DNA of 64,000 nt from Capsulimonas corticalis (GTDB lineage Bacteria; Armatimonadota; Armatimonadia; Armatimonadales; Capsulimonadaceae): contig NZ_AP025739.1 of NCBI RefSeq assembly GCF_003574315.2, forward strand, positions 4,340,001-4,404,000, read 5' to 3'. Shown one piece after another: positions 18,071-25,404 of the stretch. A program made the position numbers and the translations under genes. Under the pieces are notes generated by a model. That model was not told the DNA's origin and ran no database searches. It was given only the letters and a program-made list of their open reading frames with translations. Numbering within the stretch: position 1 is the first letter of the stretch; each line of letters opens with the position of its first letter.

Positions 18071-19287
18071 TTGACTAGGTTCTGCGCTTCGAAGATGGGG
18101 AGTAGCACGGACAGGACGACAAACCCTACAAACGTTCCTAGGGTCAGCACGATGATGGGCTCGACGAGCGCCACGAGACGGCGCATTCCCGTGTCGACCT
18201 CGAAATCCAGGCTGTCGGAGACTCGTTCGAGCATCCGGGGAAGGTTGCCGGTTTCTTCCCCAACGGCGACCATGTGCGTGAGCACGGGCGGAAACGCGCC
18301 GGCGTCGCGCATCGCTTCAGCGATCGGCCGGCCGGCGCGCACTTCTTCCTCAACGAGAAGCGCGCTGCGCTGAAACACTTTGTTGCTGGCGGATAGCCCC
18401 GCGATTTGCAGCGCCTCCAGGATCGGCACGCCGCCATGGACCAGGGTCCCAAGAACGCGGCTGAAACGCGAAACCGTTCCCTTCTGGATGACGGAGCCGA
18501 TGATGGGCGCATTCAGCAGAAACTTATCGCGCGAATACGCGCCCGCCGGCGTCAGCAGCCACAGGCGCAGGCCGACGATCAGACCGATCGTCACGGTCAC
18601 AAGAATGACCCAGTAATGCGTGGCGAAGTCCACGCCGCCAAGCAGCATCTTGGTCGTAAGGGGAAGGTCCGTCCCCATATCTTTGAAGACGGGAGACAGC
18701 TTCGGCAGCACGAAAGTGACGAGAAAGATGACGACGAACAGCGAGGTGGACGCCAGTACGGCGGGATACACCAGGGCGCCGACGATTTGGCCGCGCCGCA
18801 TGACATCCGATTCTTGGTACTCCGCGAGCCGCGCCGCGACATCCCCGAACTGGCCGCTCGCCTCGCCGGCGCGCAGCGTTTCGGTAAAGATCGCGTTGAA
18901 ATATTTCGGGTGCTTCGACAGCGCCTGACTGACCGACATGCCGGAGCGGACATCCTCCAGCGCTTCCTCGGCGACCCGCTTCAGCGTGAGGCTCTCGGAC
19001 TGTTCGATCACGACTTGCAGCACGCGGTCCAGAGGCAGGCCGGCGGAGGAAAGGTCCGCGAGACGGCGCGTGAACAGCGCCAGATCCTGTCGGGACGGCG
19101 CCTTGCGGCTGCCGGTCGCGATGGGGGACGCGCCGCCGGCGCTGGACGCCTCGCGGATATCCAGCACGAAGCGCCCTTCGGCGGCAAGCCGCGCGATCGC
19201 CGCGTCCCGGGTCTCCGCGTCGACCGATCCGCTGCGCCGGGCGCCGGCCGCATCCATCGCGGTGTAATCGTAAGTCAACTGAGCCAT
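18067..19287 (-). CDS. gspF: Inner-membrane platform protein GspF
   Basis: A 406-aa polytopic protein with two T2SSF domains (about 70-195 and 270-395) and three membrane helices. Family signatures are LALFTRRLADLSSAGLPLDR, SRFSRVLGTLVHGGVPILEAL and a C-terminal LVEPIIVLTLGTFVGFVVLSVLLPIF. It follows gspE with no gap and overlaps gspG by 4 bp. Confidence 0.97.
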   Translation of the reverse strand: MAQLTYDYTAMDAAGARRSGSVDAETRDAAIARLAAEGRFVLDIREASSAGGASPIATGSRKAPSRQDLALFTRRLADLSSAGLPLDRVLQVVIEQSESLTLKRVAEEALEDVRSGMSVSQALSKHPKYFNAIFTETLRAGEASGQFGDVAARLAEYQESDVMRRGQIVGALVYPAVLASTSLFVVIFLVTFVLPKLSPVFKDMGTDLPLTTKMLLGGVDFATHYWVILVTVTIGLIVGLRLWLLTPAGAYSRDKFLLNAPIIGSVIQKGTVSRFSRVLGTLVHGGVPILEALQIAGLSASNKVFQRSALLVEEEVRAGRPIAEAMRDAGAFPPVLTHMVAVGEETGNLPRMLERVSDSLDFEVDTGMRRLVALVEPIIVLTLGTFVGFVVLSVLLPIFEAQNLVK

Positions 19288-20871
19288 TTAGACTGTTTCC
19301 CGCCGGCAGACGCGCAGGACTTCCTCGGGCGTCGTTTTGCCTTCGAGCACCGCAATCACGCCGTCGCCCAGCAGAGTCCGCATGCCGTGCGTTTGAACGG
19401 CGTGATCCTTCATATCGTTGGAGCTGGAGCGGGCGACGGTCAGCCGCCGAATCGTTTCGTCAATCGTGAACAGCTCGTACAAACCGACGCGTCCTTTGTA
19501 GCCGCTGTGCTGGCACCGGTCGCAGCCGCGTCCGCGCCGGAACGGCGCCGCGCCGACCCACTCATTGCCCGTCAAGCCCAGCGCTTCGAGCATTTCCGGC
19601 TTGGGGGAATCCGGCTCGCTGCAAAAGACGCAGTTGCGGCGAACCAGGCGCTGGGCGATGGCGCCGATCAGCGAAGAAGCCACGAGATAGGGCTCGACGC
19701 CCATGTCCAAAAGCCGGGTAACGGCGCCGGGCGCGTCGTTGGTGTGCAGAGTGCTGAAGACCAGGTGTCCCGTCAGCGCCGCGTTGATCGCGATGTCCGC
19801 CGTTTCCTGGTCGCGGATCTCTCCGACCATGATCACGTCCGGGTCCTGGCGGACGATCGAGCGCAGGCCGTTCGCGAAGGTCAGGCCGATGGCGGGCCGG
19901 ATCGGGATCTGCCCGATTCCGGGCAGCTGATACTCGACCGGGTCCTCGACCGTCAGGATATTCGTGGTCGGCGACCAGATCTCGCGCAGCGACGCATAGA
20001 GCGAGGTGGATTTTCCGGAACCCGTCGGCCCCGTCGCCAGAATGACGCCGTAGGGCAGACTGATCATCTGGCGGTACTTCGCCAGCGTGTCGGACCGCAT
20101 GCCGAGCTCTTCCAGACCAAGCATCGCCGTGTTCTTGTCCAGAATACGCATGACGGCGCGCTCGCCATAGACGGTGGGAACGATGCTGACGCGGACGTCG
20201 ATCGGCCGTCCGGCGATCACGATCTTGATACGCCCGTCCTGGGGCAATCGGCGCTCGGCGATGTTCATTTCGCCCAGGATCTTGATTCGCGAGATAATCG
20301 CCGCGTGCATACGCTTTGGCGGCGTCATCACTTCGCGAAGCATGCCGTCCACACGGTATCGGACATGCACGTCCCGGTCGTAGGGCTCCACATGGATGTC
20401 GCTCGCGCTGTCCCGCACGGCCTGCGCGAAGATCAAATTGACCATCTGGATGACGGCGGTTTCGCCCGCCATCTTTTGCAGGTCGGCAAGGTCCGTCGTC
20501 TCGTCCGCATCGAGCAGCGTCGATCCGTCGGATTCGCCGGGCAGGCCCGCGAGAATGCGCTCTAAAAAGATCTCCTCGATCTTCTCGCGCACAAAGGCCG
20601 GCGACGCCAGCACTGCGCGGGTAGGCATCCGGATCAGCAGGCCAAGCTCGTCCACCGCGACCAGCGCCTCGGGCGCGCCGATCGCCGCCACGAGAACGCC
20701 GTTTTCCACCGCGAGCGGCAGCACCTGATTTTTCAAGGCAAAGTCGCCCGGAGAAAGCTGAATGGCTTCTTCGGTCGGCTTGACGATCTCAAGATCCACC
20801 CATTCAAAACCGTCCTTCAAAACGGCGTGATTGGGGATCGAGATGGATTCGGTAGGGATTGAAATCGACAT
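19288..20871 (-). CDS. gspE: Type II secretion ATPase GspE
   Basis: A 527-aa hexameric cytoplasmic ATPase that drives pseudopilus assembly. A MshEN-like N domain (about 35-115) precedes the N2 and catalytic domains. Visible motifs: Asp-box near 305-312, Walker A GPTGSGKST at 281-289, Walker B and GEIRD near 350-354, His box STLHTND near 373-379, and the zinc tetracysteine Cys414, Cys417, Cys450, Cys453. It is the first gene of the gsp operon; no clear promoter was identified in the 120 bp upstream. A shorter paralogue lies at 61028. Confidence 0.97.
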   Translation of the reverse strand: MSISIPTESISIPNHAVLKDGFEWVDLEIVKPTEEAIQLSPGDFALKNQVLPLAVENGVLVAAIGAPEALVAVDELGLLIRMPTRAVLASPAFVREKIEEIFLERILAGLPGESDGSTLLDADETTDLADLQKMAGETAVIQMVNLIFAQAVRDSASDIHVEPYDRDVHVRYRVDGMLREVMTPPKRMHAAIISRIKILGEMNIAERRLPQDGRIKIVIAGRPIDVRVSIVPTVYGERAVMRILDKNTAMLGLEELGMRSDTLAKYRQMISLPYGVILATGPTGSGKSTSLYASLREIWSPTTNILTVEDPVEYQLPGIGQIPIRPAIGLTFANGLRSIVRQDPDVIMVGEIRDQETADIAINAALTGHLVFSTLHTNDAPGAVTRLLDMGVEPYLVASSLIGAIAQRLVRRNCVFCSEPDSPKPEMLEALGLTGNEWVGAAPFRRGRGCDRCQHSGYKGRVGLYELFTIDETIRRLTVARSSSNDMKDHAVQTHGMRTLLGDGVIAVLEGKTTPEEVLRVCRRETV

Positions 20872-20946
20872 AAGAATTACTCAACGAGGTTAGACGTTTC
20901 GCCGCTCCACATGTTCAGACGCATTTTCTACGCCGCCGTTACAGCC

Positions 20947-20972
20947 TCGCCCAAATCTTTTGAATTGGGCGA
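20947..20972 (-). terminator. Hairpin downstream of ankyrin gene
   Basis: An 8-bp stem TCGCCCAA/TTGGGCGA with a 10-nt loop, 20 bp after the ankyrin gene stop on the minus strand. No T-run follows, so it may be a weak or factor-dependent terminator, or a processing signal upstream of gspE. Confidence 0.45.
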
Positions 20973-20991
20973 AGCGTATCTCATTGGTTGA

Positions 20992-22545
20992 CTATGATAT
21001 GATAACGGGCGAAGATGAAAATGGTATGAAGAAGGCGCGCAGCTTTTCGCCGGCGTCCTCCAGCCACGCGGGATCCCACGCCGCGCCGGCGTCCAGCATC
21101 GCCCGCAGCGTGTCCTCGAACGCCTCCCACGGTCGTTCCTGGTTATTGTTCGCCCCATGGATCGCCCACTGCATCGGCGTCGTCCCAAAGTCGGCGCCGA
21201 CGCTTTCCAGCGCCGCGCCGCGCGCCGTGAGCAGCCGGACGACATCGGCGTGCGCCCGCCAGCAAGCCCAGTGCAGCGCCGTCGCATGGTTAGCCCCGCG
21301 CGAATCCGGCGAAACCCCCAGGTCCAGCAGCGCCCGAACGGCCTCAATCCGCCCATGCTCCGCCGATTCGGCCAGCAGCGCCGGGCTTTGCTGGAGAACT
21401 TTGGCCGCCTGATCGGGATCGGTCTGGCGCAGCGCGCTGAGAACGGAGAGATCGCCGAGCGCAAGCGCCGCGATGATCCGATCCTCCTCCGTGAGAGCCG
21501 AGTTCGCCCCCCGCGATTCCAGCAAGGCGGCAATCTCCGTCTGCCCCGTAAGCGCCGCCTGGCGAAACGGCGTCCAGCCCTCGGCGCTCCGCGCTTCCAT
21601 ATCCGCGCCATACTCCACGAGCAGCCCGATGCAATCCGGACCGCGCCGCCGCAGGATCGCCCAGTGCAGGCTGTTTCCGCCCGTTGGCGAGCTTCGATTG
21701 GGATCCGCCCCATGGCTTAAGAACAGGCGCAGCCCCTCCGAATCCTCATAGTCCAACTGATGCGCCAGCGCGTTCGTGGCGTTGGGATCCGCCCCGCGCC
21801 GCAGCAGCAGCGCCGTGCATTCGTTGGCGGCTTGCTCCACCGAATGGTAGAGCGATTCATTGTCATTGGGATTGGCGCCCGCATCCAGCAGCATCTCCGC
21901 AAGCTCGGCGTCGTGCAGGACGCCCGCCGCGCCGTACAGGGCGCTCAGCGGAAAATCCTCAAACGGCGCCTCGCGATACGACGCATTCGGGTCCGCGCCC
22001 GCGTCGATCAACAACTTCACCGACGCCAGTAAGTGCGGCCGCCGCTCGGCGTCCTGAAAGAAACGGGAGAACACGGCGTAGAGCAGCGGGAGACGCTGTC
22101 GCGGTCCGCCGGCGGCGTTCGCCAAACCGCCCTCACGCGCGAGGAATCCACGCAGCGCGTCCGCATCGCCATAGGCCGCCGCCGAATAAATGGAGAATTT
22201 CGCAAGCTCCGGCGTATCGTCCAGCAGCGCGCGCGCCTTCGCAAGCTTGCCTGCAATCGCCGCCTCGACAAACGCGTCCGCCTTCGCGCCGAGATCCATC
22301 TGCGCGGATTGCAGCGCCACGACGAGTCGCGGCCAGCTGGGAAAACCATGCTCCCGCGCCAGCACAAGCTGCGCGTCCGTGAGTTTGGGAATGCGATTTG
22401 GAGAATTTCGAAACTGTGGATGGTGCGTGTGAAAGCGCTCCCGCGCCTCCAAAGAGCTGGCCTGCGCGGCCCGAAGCAATTCCTTCGCCTGCGTGCGAAG
22501 CCGCGCCAGATCGGCGACGGTGAGTGTGGACGTGTGAGAAGACAT
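20992..22545 (-). CDS. Ankyrin-repeat protein
   Basis: A 517-aa protein made largely of ankyrin repeats from about residue 90 to the end, with repeats such as LLDAGANPNDNESLYHS, LLRRGADPNATNA, FLSHGADPN, LVEYGADMEARSAEGWTPF and LLDLGVSPDSRGANHATALHWA. There is no signal peptide or enzymatic domain; the first 70 residues contain an FPSWPRL-type motif often seen ahead of such repeats in bacteria. AAGGGAG precedes the ATG. Its binding partner is unknown. An eroded ankyrin fragment lies at 59490. Confidence 0.9.
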   Translation of the reverse strand: MSSHTSTLTVADLARLRTQAKELLRAAQASSLEARERFHTHHPQFRNSPNRIPKLTDAQLVLAREHGFPSWPRLVVALQSAQMDLGAKADAFVEAAIAGKLAKARALLDDTPELAKFSIYSAAAYGDADALRGFLAREGGLANAAGGPRQRLPLLYAVFSRFFQDAERRPHLLASVKLLIDAGADPNASYREAPFEDFPLSALYGAAGVLHDAELAEMLLDAGANPNDNESLYHSVEQAANECTALLLRRGADPNATNALAHQLDYEDSEGLRLFLSHGADPNRSSPTGGNSLHWAILRRRGPDCIGLLVEYGADMEARSAEGWTPFRQAALTGQTEIAALLESRGANSALTEEDRIIAALALGDLSVLSALRQTDPDQAAKVLQQSPALLAESAEHGRIEAVRALLDLGVSPDSRGANHATALHWACWRAHADVVRLLTARGAALESVGADFGTTPMQWAIHGANNNQERPWEAFEDTLRAMLDAGAAWDPAWLEDAGEKLRAFFIPFSSSPVIIS

Positions 22546-22739
22546 ACGAACTCCCTTAACGCCTGCGTGTCCGCATGGTCAGGCTGAAAGAGGTTCGTCG
22601 GAACGAAACCCGGTCAAGTGCTGGGGCGGGCTCGGCCCTTTCCGCGGATTGGATGCGCCCCCAAGCGCAGAGAGAGTTTACCATGGACGGGGCGCCGCGT
22701 CAACTGGGAATTCCTTCTCGGCTGTTTGAACCGTCTGGA

Positions 22740-23117
22740 TTACTGATCGGCGTCGCGCTGCACGAGCAGCCAGTTGGTTTTGTTGATGGGATCGCGGTAG
22801 AGACGGAAATTGACGAGGGTAGGGCGCATGATGTAGGTGAGGGTGTATAAAATCTCGCTATTGAGCGCGTTGGCCTTGACGCCTTCTTTGAAGACGCCGT
22901 AGACCAGTCGGTTGTTGGTGGAAGGGGCGATCTGGGTGAAGAAGTTTTTGCCGAACGCGTAGACGGGGTCGACTTTGGTCAGATCCGTCGCGTACTGGTT
23001 GTAAAAGCCGATGATCCCCGCATCGTCCAGCATCACCGCTCCGAAGGGGAGGGCGTCGAGCTGTTCGTGGGACATCAAGGGCAGGCTGCGGAGCATCTCA
23101 TCGCTCACAAAACTCAT
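22740..23117 (-). CDS. Photoactive yellow protein-like PAS protein, Cys replaced by Ser
   Basis: A 125-aa single PAS domain with full-length similarity to Halorhodospira photoactive yellow protein (also 125 aa), especially LDALPFGAVMLDDAG, GKNFF and YGVFKEG. The position of the chromophore-binding Cys69 (APCTD in PYP) is Ser66 here (APSTN), so it cannot attach p-coumaric acid through a thioester. Tyr42 is kept (Tyr39), Glu46 is Ala43, Thr50 is kept (Thr47). It is the last gene of an operon with two coiled-coil proteins, 53 bp after the second. It may sense another ligand or serve as a protein adaptor. Related proteins are often misnamed phosphonate transporter in databases. Confidence 0.85.
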   Translation of the reverse strand: MSFVSDEMLRSLPLMSHEQLDALPFGAVMLDDAGIIGFYNQYATDLTKVDPVYAFGKNFFTQIAPSTNNRLVYGVFKEGVKANALNSEILYTLTYIMRPTLVNFRLYRDPINKTNWLLVQRDADQ

Positions 23118-23170
23118 GGGTATTTCGACTTTCTCGGTGAACGGTTTCGCCGCAAATCTTTGTGGTCAGG

Positions 23171-23569
23171 TTACTTGGCGCTCAAATGGTGAAACGCGGC
23201 GATAATTTCGTCGGCGTCCGCACGGCCGAGCTCCCGCTCCAGCTTTGCCCGCTCTTCATAGAGAGAAACCAGCTGCGCCTCAAGACTCTCCATCGCGGCG
23301 CTGAGACGTTTGATTTTGCCGGCGAAGGCGCTAAAGCGCGCATGCGCTTCCTGGAGGTCGGTGGCGTCGTCTCCGATCACGACTTGTTCGGGCGTCGGCT
23401 GAAGATCCTGGACCTTTTGCTCCAGCGCGCGCACCTTTAGGACCAGCTCCTCCGCGTCGGCGGTCCCCAGACTGCGCTCCAGCAGGATGTTGTTTTCCGT
23501 GAACGAGGCGATTTGAGCCTCCATGGCGCCGATCATTCTGGCCGGATCGCGAAAAAGTGAATTGGGCAT
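23171..23569 (-). CDS. Coiled-coil protein with LG-x-ADA motifs
   Basis: A 132-aa soluble, strongly helical protein not assigned to a known family. Two stretches repeat the same pattern: LLERSLGTADAEELVLKVRA near residues 29-48 and LERELGRADADEIIAAF near 109-125. The same motif occurs in the upstream 293-aa protein. The start at 23569 follows AAGGAA at good spacing; an in-frame Met nine codons earlier is less likely. It sits between the longer coiled-coil gene and the PYP-like gene, 38 bp from the former, suggesting that the products assemble together. Confidence 0.75.
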   Translation of the reverse strand: MPNSLFRDPARMIGAMEAQIASFTENNILLERSLGTADAEELVLKVRALEQKVQDLQPTPEQVVIGDDATDLQEAHARFSAFAGKIKRLSAAMESLEAQLVSLYEERAKLERELGRADADEIIAAFHHLSAK

Positions 23570-23607
23570 GATTGTGGTTCCTTGGACTGACCCCATCCGG
23601 CGCGACG

Positions 23608-24489
23608 TTAGTGCAGTTCGAGATGTTCCAGGTCCTTCTCCATAGCGCCGAACAGATCCACAAGGCCGCGCAGCGCGGCGTTTTCGGCGCTGAGCTTACG
23701 CATCGTCGCGGCGATCTGGATGGCGTCCGCGGCGCCAAGCTCTCGTTCTAAAATCGCTTGATTGCTTTCCAGGATCAGCATCCGATCGACCAGCCGCGCC
23801 ATGTCCTGGCGCGCGGTTCGGATCGAGCCGATAATGGCGCTGCTCTCCCAGGTATTTAGCTCCCGCTTCAGGTTGGCTTGATTGGCTTCCATGCGGTGAA
23901 TGTCGGCGGTCGCCATGGATAGCTGAGAGCGCAGGTCGGCGGTGACGGCGTCGTTGGCGGCGGCTTGATTCGCCAGCATATACGTCATATCCGCCAGCTC
24001 ATCCTTCCATCGGCGCGTTTCCTCAATGATCTCCGCCGGCGAGGCCGTGCCGAGCTCAATGACGAGCTTGAGCTGCTCCGAGGCGACGAGAGGATTACGA
24101 AGGACGGTGTTGAGATTTTCCGTGGTGGCGATGGGCATCGCTTCTTCCAGCGCCCGCAGGAGCGCCCGCAGAAGCCGCGCTTCGTAAAGCACGGCCGGAT
24201 GAGGGGCTCCTCTGTGGGTTTGGTGGATCACCCGGATATTGGCCATCTCCCACTGACTGCGCGTCTGTGCGTACATCAGGGCCACCACGGGTTCGATCTG
24301 TTCCGGATCGGTGATGTCCTCCAGGACGCGCTGGAACTGCTCCCGCATATCCGCGACCCGCCCGGCCGCGATGACGAATGGCTCCTGCGGCAGATCCGCC
24401 CATGGAGTGAGGCAGCGCTCCATCTCGTCGGTGAGAGAAGAAGACTGTAGAATGCTTTCGATTGTGGTGCGGAGCATCGAGACTCGCAT
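23608..24489 (-). CDS. Coiled-coil protein, head of PYP-like operon
   Basis: A protein of about 293 aa, helical throughout, with no recognised family. The N-terminal third (DEMERCLTPWADLPQEPFVI, MREQFQRVLEDITDPEQIEP) may be globular; the remainder is coiled coil with repeated patterns VIELGTASPAEIIEETRRW, LKRELNTWESSAIIGSIR and LERELGAADAIQIAATMRKL. The last is closely similar to the motif in the next gene. The start at 24489 (or 24477) is chosen because a promoter -10 box at 24544-24549 would begin transcription about 50 bp upstream, excluding earlier Met codons. No membrane segment is seen. Confidence 0.75.
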   Translation of the reverse strand: MRVSMLRTTIESILQSSSLTDEMERCLTPWADLPQEPFVIAAGRVADMREQFQRVLEDITDPEQIEPVVALMYAQTRSQWEMANIRVIHQTHRGAPHPAVLYEARLLRALLRALEEAMPIATTENLNTVLRNPLVASEQLKLVIELGTASPAEIIEETRRWKDELADMTYMLANQAAANDAVTADLRSQLSMATADIHRMEANQANLKRELNTWESSAIIGSIRTARQDMARLVDRMLILESNQAILERELGAADAIQIAATMRKLSAENAALRGLVDLFGAMEKDLEHLELH

Positions 24490-24530
24490 TTCCAGCGGTA
24501 CGCAGCAAATTTGGGAATTGGGTGTTCGTG

Positions 24531-24549
24531 TGCTGTACAGCAAATTATA
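24531..24549 (-). promoter_or_regulatory. Promoter -10 and palindrome of PYP-like operon
   Basis: A perfect minus-strand TATAAT (24544-24549) is followed at once by the 12-bp perfect palindrome TGCTGTACAGCA (24531-24542), which would lie at the transcription start and is a candidate operator. The -35 region is not close to consensus. Confidence 0.6.
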
Positions 24550-24640
24550 CAACAAGAACCGGCTGCGAGCAGTTCCTGAATGAATAAAACCCGTAAATTT
24601 CGCGATAGGCAGGCATGCGTCGTCATGGCACAATATCTCC

Positions 24641-24817
24641 ATGAACTTTGGAATGCCATGTATGGATTGTGGTGAAGAAACCGACCGGATGCACGAGAAT
24701 TATTGCGCTGCTTGCAAACGCATACGGAGTGGGGGGCTGGCGTCTCCTGGGCCGGCCCGACACGTTCCCCTGCTTCTTCGGCTGCTCCTTGTCGTCAAAA
24801 GCACTTTCCAATTGTGA
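24641..24817 (+). CDS. Small zinc-ribbon protein (copy 1)
   Basis: A 58-aa reading frame starting MNFGMPCMDCGEETDRM with Cys7, Cys10, Cys22 and Cys25, a CxxC-x11-CxxC zinc-ribbon. The first 27 residues match the next gene at 24879 in spacing and sequence (PC-x-x-CGEET, YC-x-x-C-x-KR), so the two are tandem paralogues; the rest is different. There is no ribosome site; a CACAAT -10-like box lies exactly 6 nt before the ATG, as in copy 2. A frame-shifted overlapping frame starting at 24648 lacks the cysteine pattern and is not supported. Confidence 0.7.
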   Translation: MNFGMPCMDCGEETDRMHENYCAACKRIRSGGLASPGPARHVPLLLRLLLVVKSTFQL

Positions 24818-24843
24818 TTTTCGATTTTAATGCTCGGACGCTA

Positions 24844-24872
24844 TTGCCATCGCGTCAATATTATGTTAGAAT
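24844..24872 (+). promoter_or_regulatory. Promoter of zinc-ribbon copy 2, leaderless
   Basis: TTGCCA (24844-24849), 17 bp, TAGAAT (24867-24872), then 6 nt to the ATG. Transcription would start at the start codon, explaining the missing Shine-Dalgarno. Confidence 0.6.
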
Positions 24873-24878
24873 ATCCTT

Positions 24879-25064
24879 ATGACAGTTGGCTTACCATGTA
24901 TCACCTGCGGCGAAGAGACGGCCACGTGCAATGATGACTATTGCGGACGCTGCGGCAAGCGTTTGAAAGATGTGTCTCAAGTTTCGAACAGCGCCGACGG
25001 CCGCGCTTTCCGCTCGCCGCTGCAGCGAGTCGTTCTTTTGATCCAGAGTATCTTCCTGCGCTAG
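24879..25064 (+). CDS. Small zinc-ribbon protein (copy 2)
   Basis: A 61-aa protein beginning MTVGLPCITCGEETATC with Cys7, Cys10, Cys22 and Cys25 as likely zinc ligands, then a basic, partly hydrophobic tail. It is a tandem paralogue of the 24641 gene over the N-terminal third. The function is unknown; such small ribbons can bind nucleic acid or a protein partner. An intrinsic terminator follows at 25093. Confidence 0.75.
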   Translation: MTVGLPCITCGEETATCNDDYCGRCGKRLKDVSQVSNSADGRAFRSPLQRVVLLIQSIFLR

Positions 25065-25092
25065 CCTCCCTCTCTTTACTTTTTGATGCGAG

Positions 25093-25126
25093 AAGCCGCT
25101 TTCCCATAATGGGAGGCGGCTTTTTC
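25093..25126 (+). terminator. Intrinsic terminator after zinc-ribbon genes
   Basis: A stem pairing AAGCCGC-TTTCCC with GGGAGGCGGCTT (one bulge/mismatch) ending in a run of T, 29 bp after the stop codon. Confidence 0.8.
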
Positions 25127-25232
25127 TGTTTGGATGGGTATGACTATAAGATTGATGGCGTCGATAATGAAGGAAAATTTCCCTTACCCCTAGAGTAAAA
25201 CACAAATTTTTATTCGATTGCCAAAATAGTTC

Positions 25233-25261
25233 TTGACAGACTCTGAGGCGTGTATTATAAT
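25233..25261 (+). promoter_or_regulatory. Consensus promoter of DUF1559 gene
   Basis: TTGACA (25233-25238), exactly 17 bp, TATAAT (25256-25261): a perfect sigma-70-type consensus, 144 bp before the start codon at 25405. A promoter this strong normally needs repression, supplied by the operators immediately downstream. Confidence 0.92.
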
Positions 25262-25265
25262 GAAT

Positions 25266-25317
25266 GCAACCGGTTACATCGCGGTTATCACAAGATTACA
25301 AATATGTAACCGGTTAC
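25266..25317. promoter_or_regulatory. Two AACCGGTT operators, LacI type
   Basis: GCAACCGGTTAC at 25266-25277 and the perfect palindrome GTAACCGGTTAC at 25306-25317 lie just after the -10 box, with centres 40 bp apart (about four helical turns). A CG-centred palindrome is typical of LacI-family operators. The LacI gene at 26452 is the nearest candidate repressor. Confidence 0.8.
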
Positions 25318-25404
25318 TTTTACCTGTACGACGAAGTCGTCCAACAACCTGGCAGCCGGAACGCCCGGCGTATTTATCCTGTTAATCATCAGGAAAGGGA
25401 AATT

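Noticed and set aside
18406-20565. 719-codon plus-strand frame opposite gspE and gspF
   Set aside because: Arg/Gln/Asp-rich shadow with no ribosome site; the opposite strand encodes two complete secretion proteins.
24522-24575. LexA-like reading of the palindrome before the PYP-like operon
   Set aside because: GTTC/GAAC halves are present but spacing and centre do not match a known LexA box.
24648-24830. 60-codon frame overlapping zinc-ribbon copy 1
   Set aside because: Shifted frame; the frame from 24641 has the cysteine pattern shared with the next gene.
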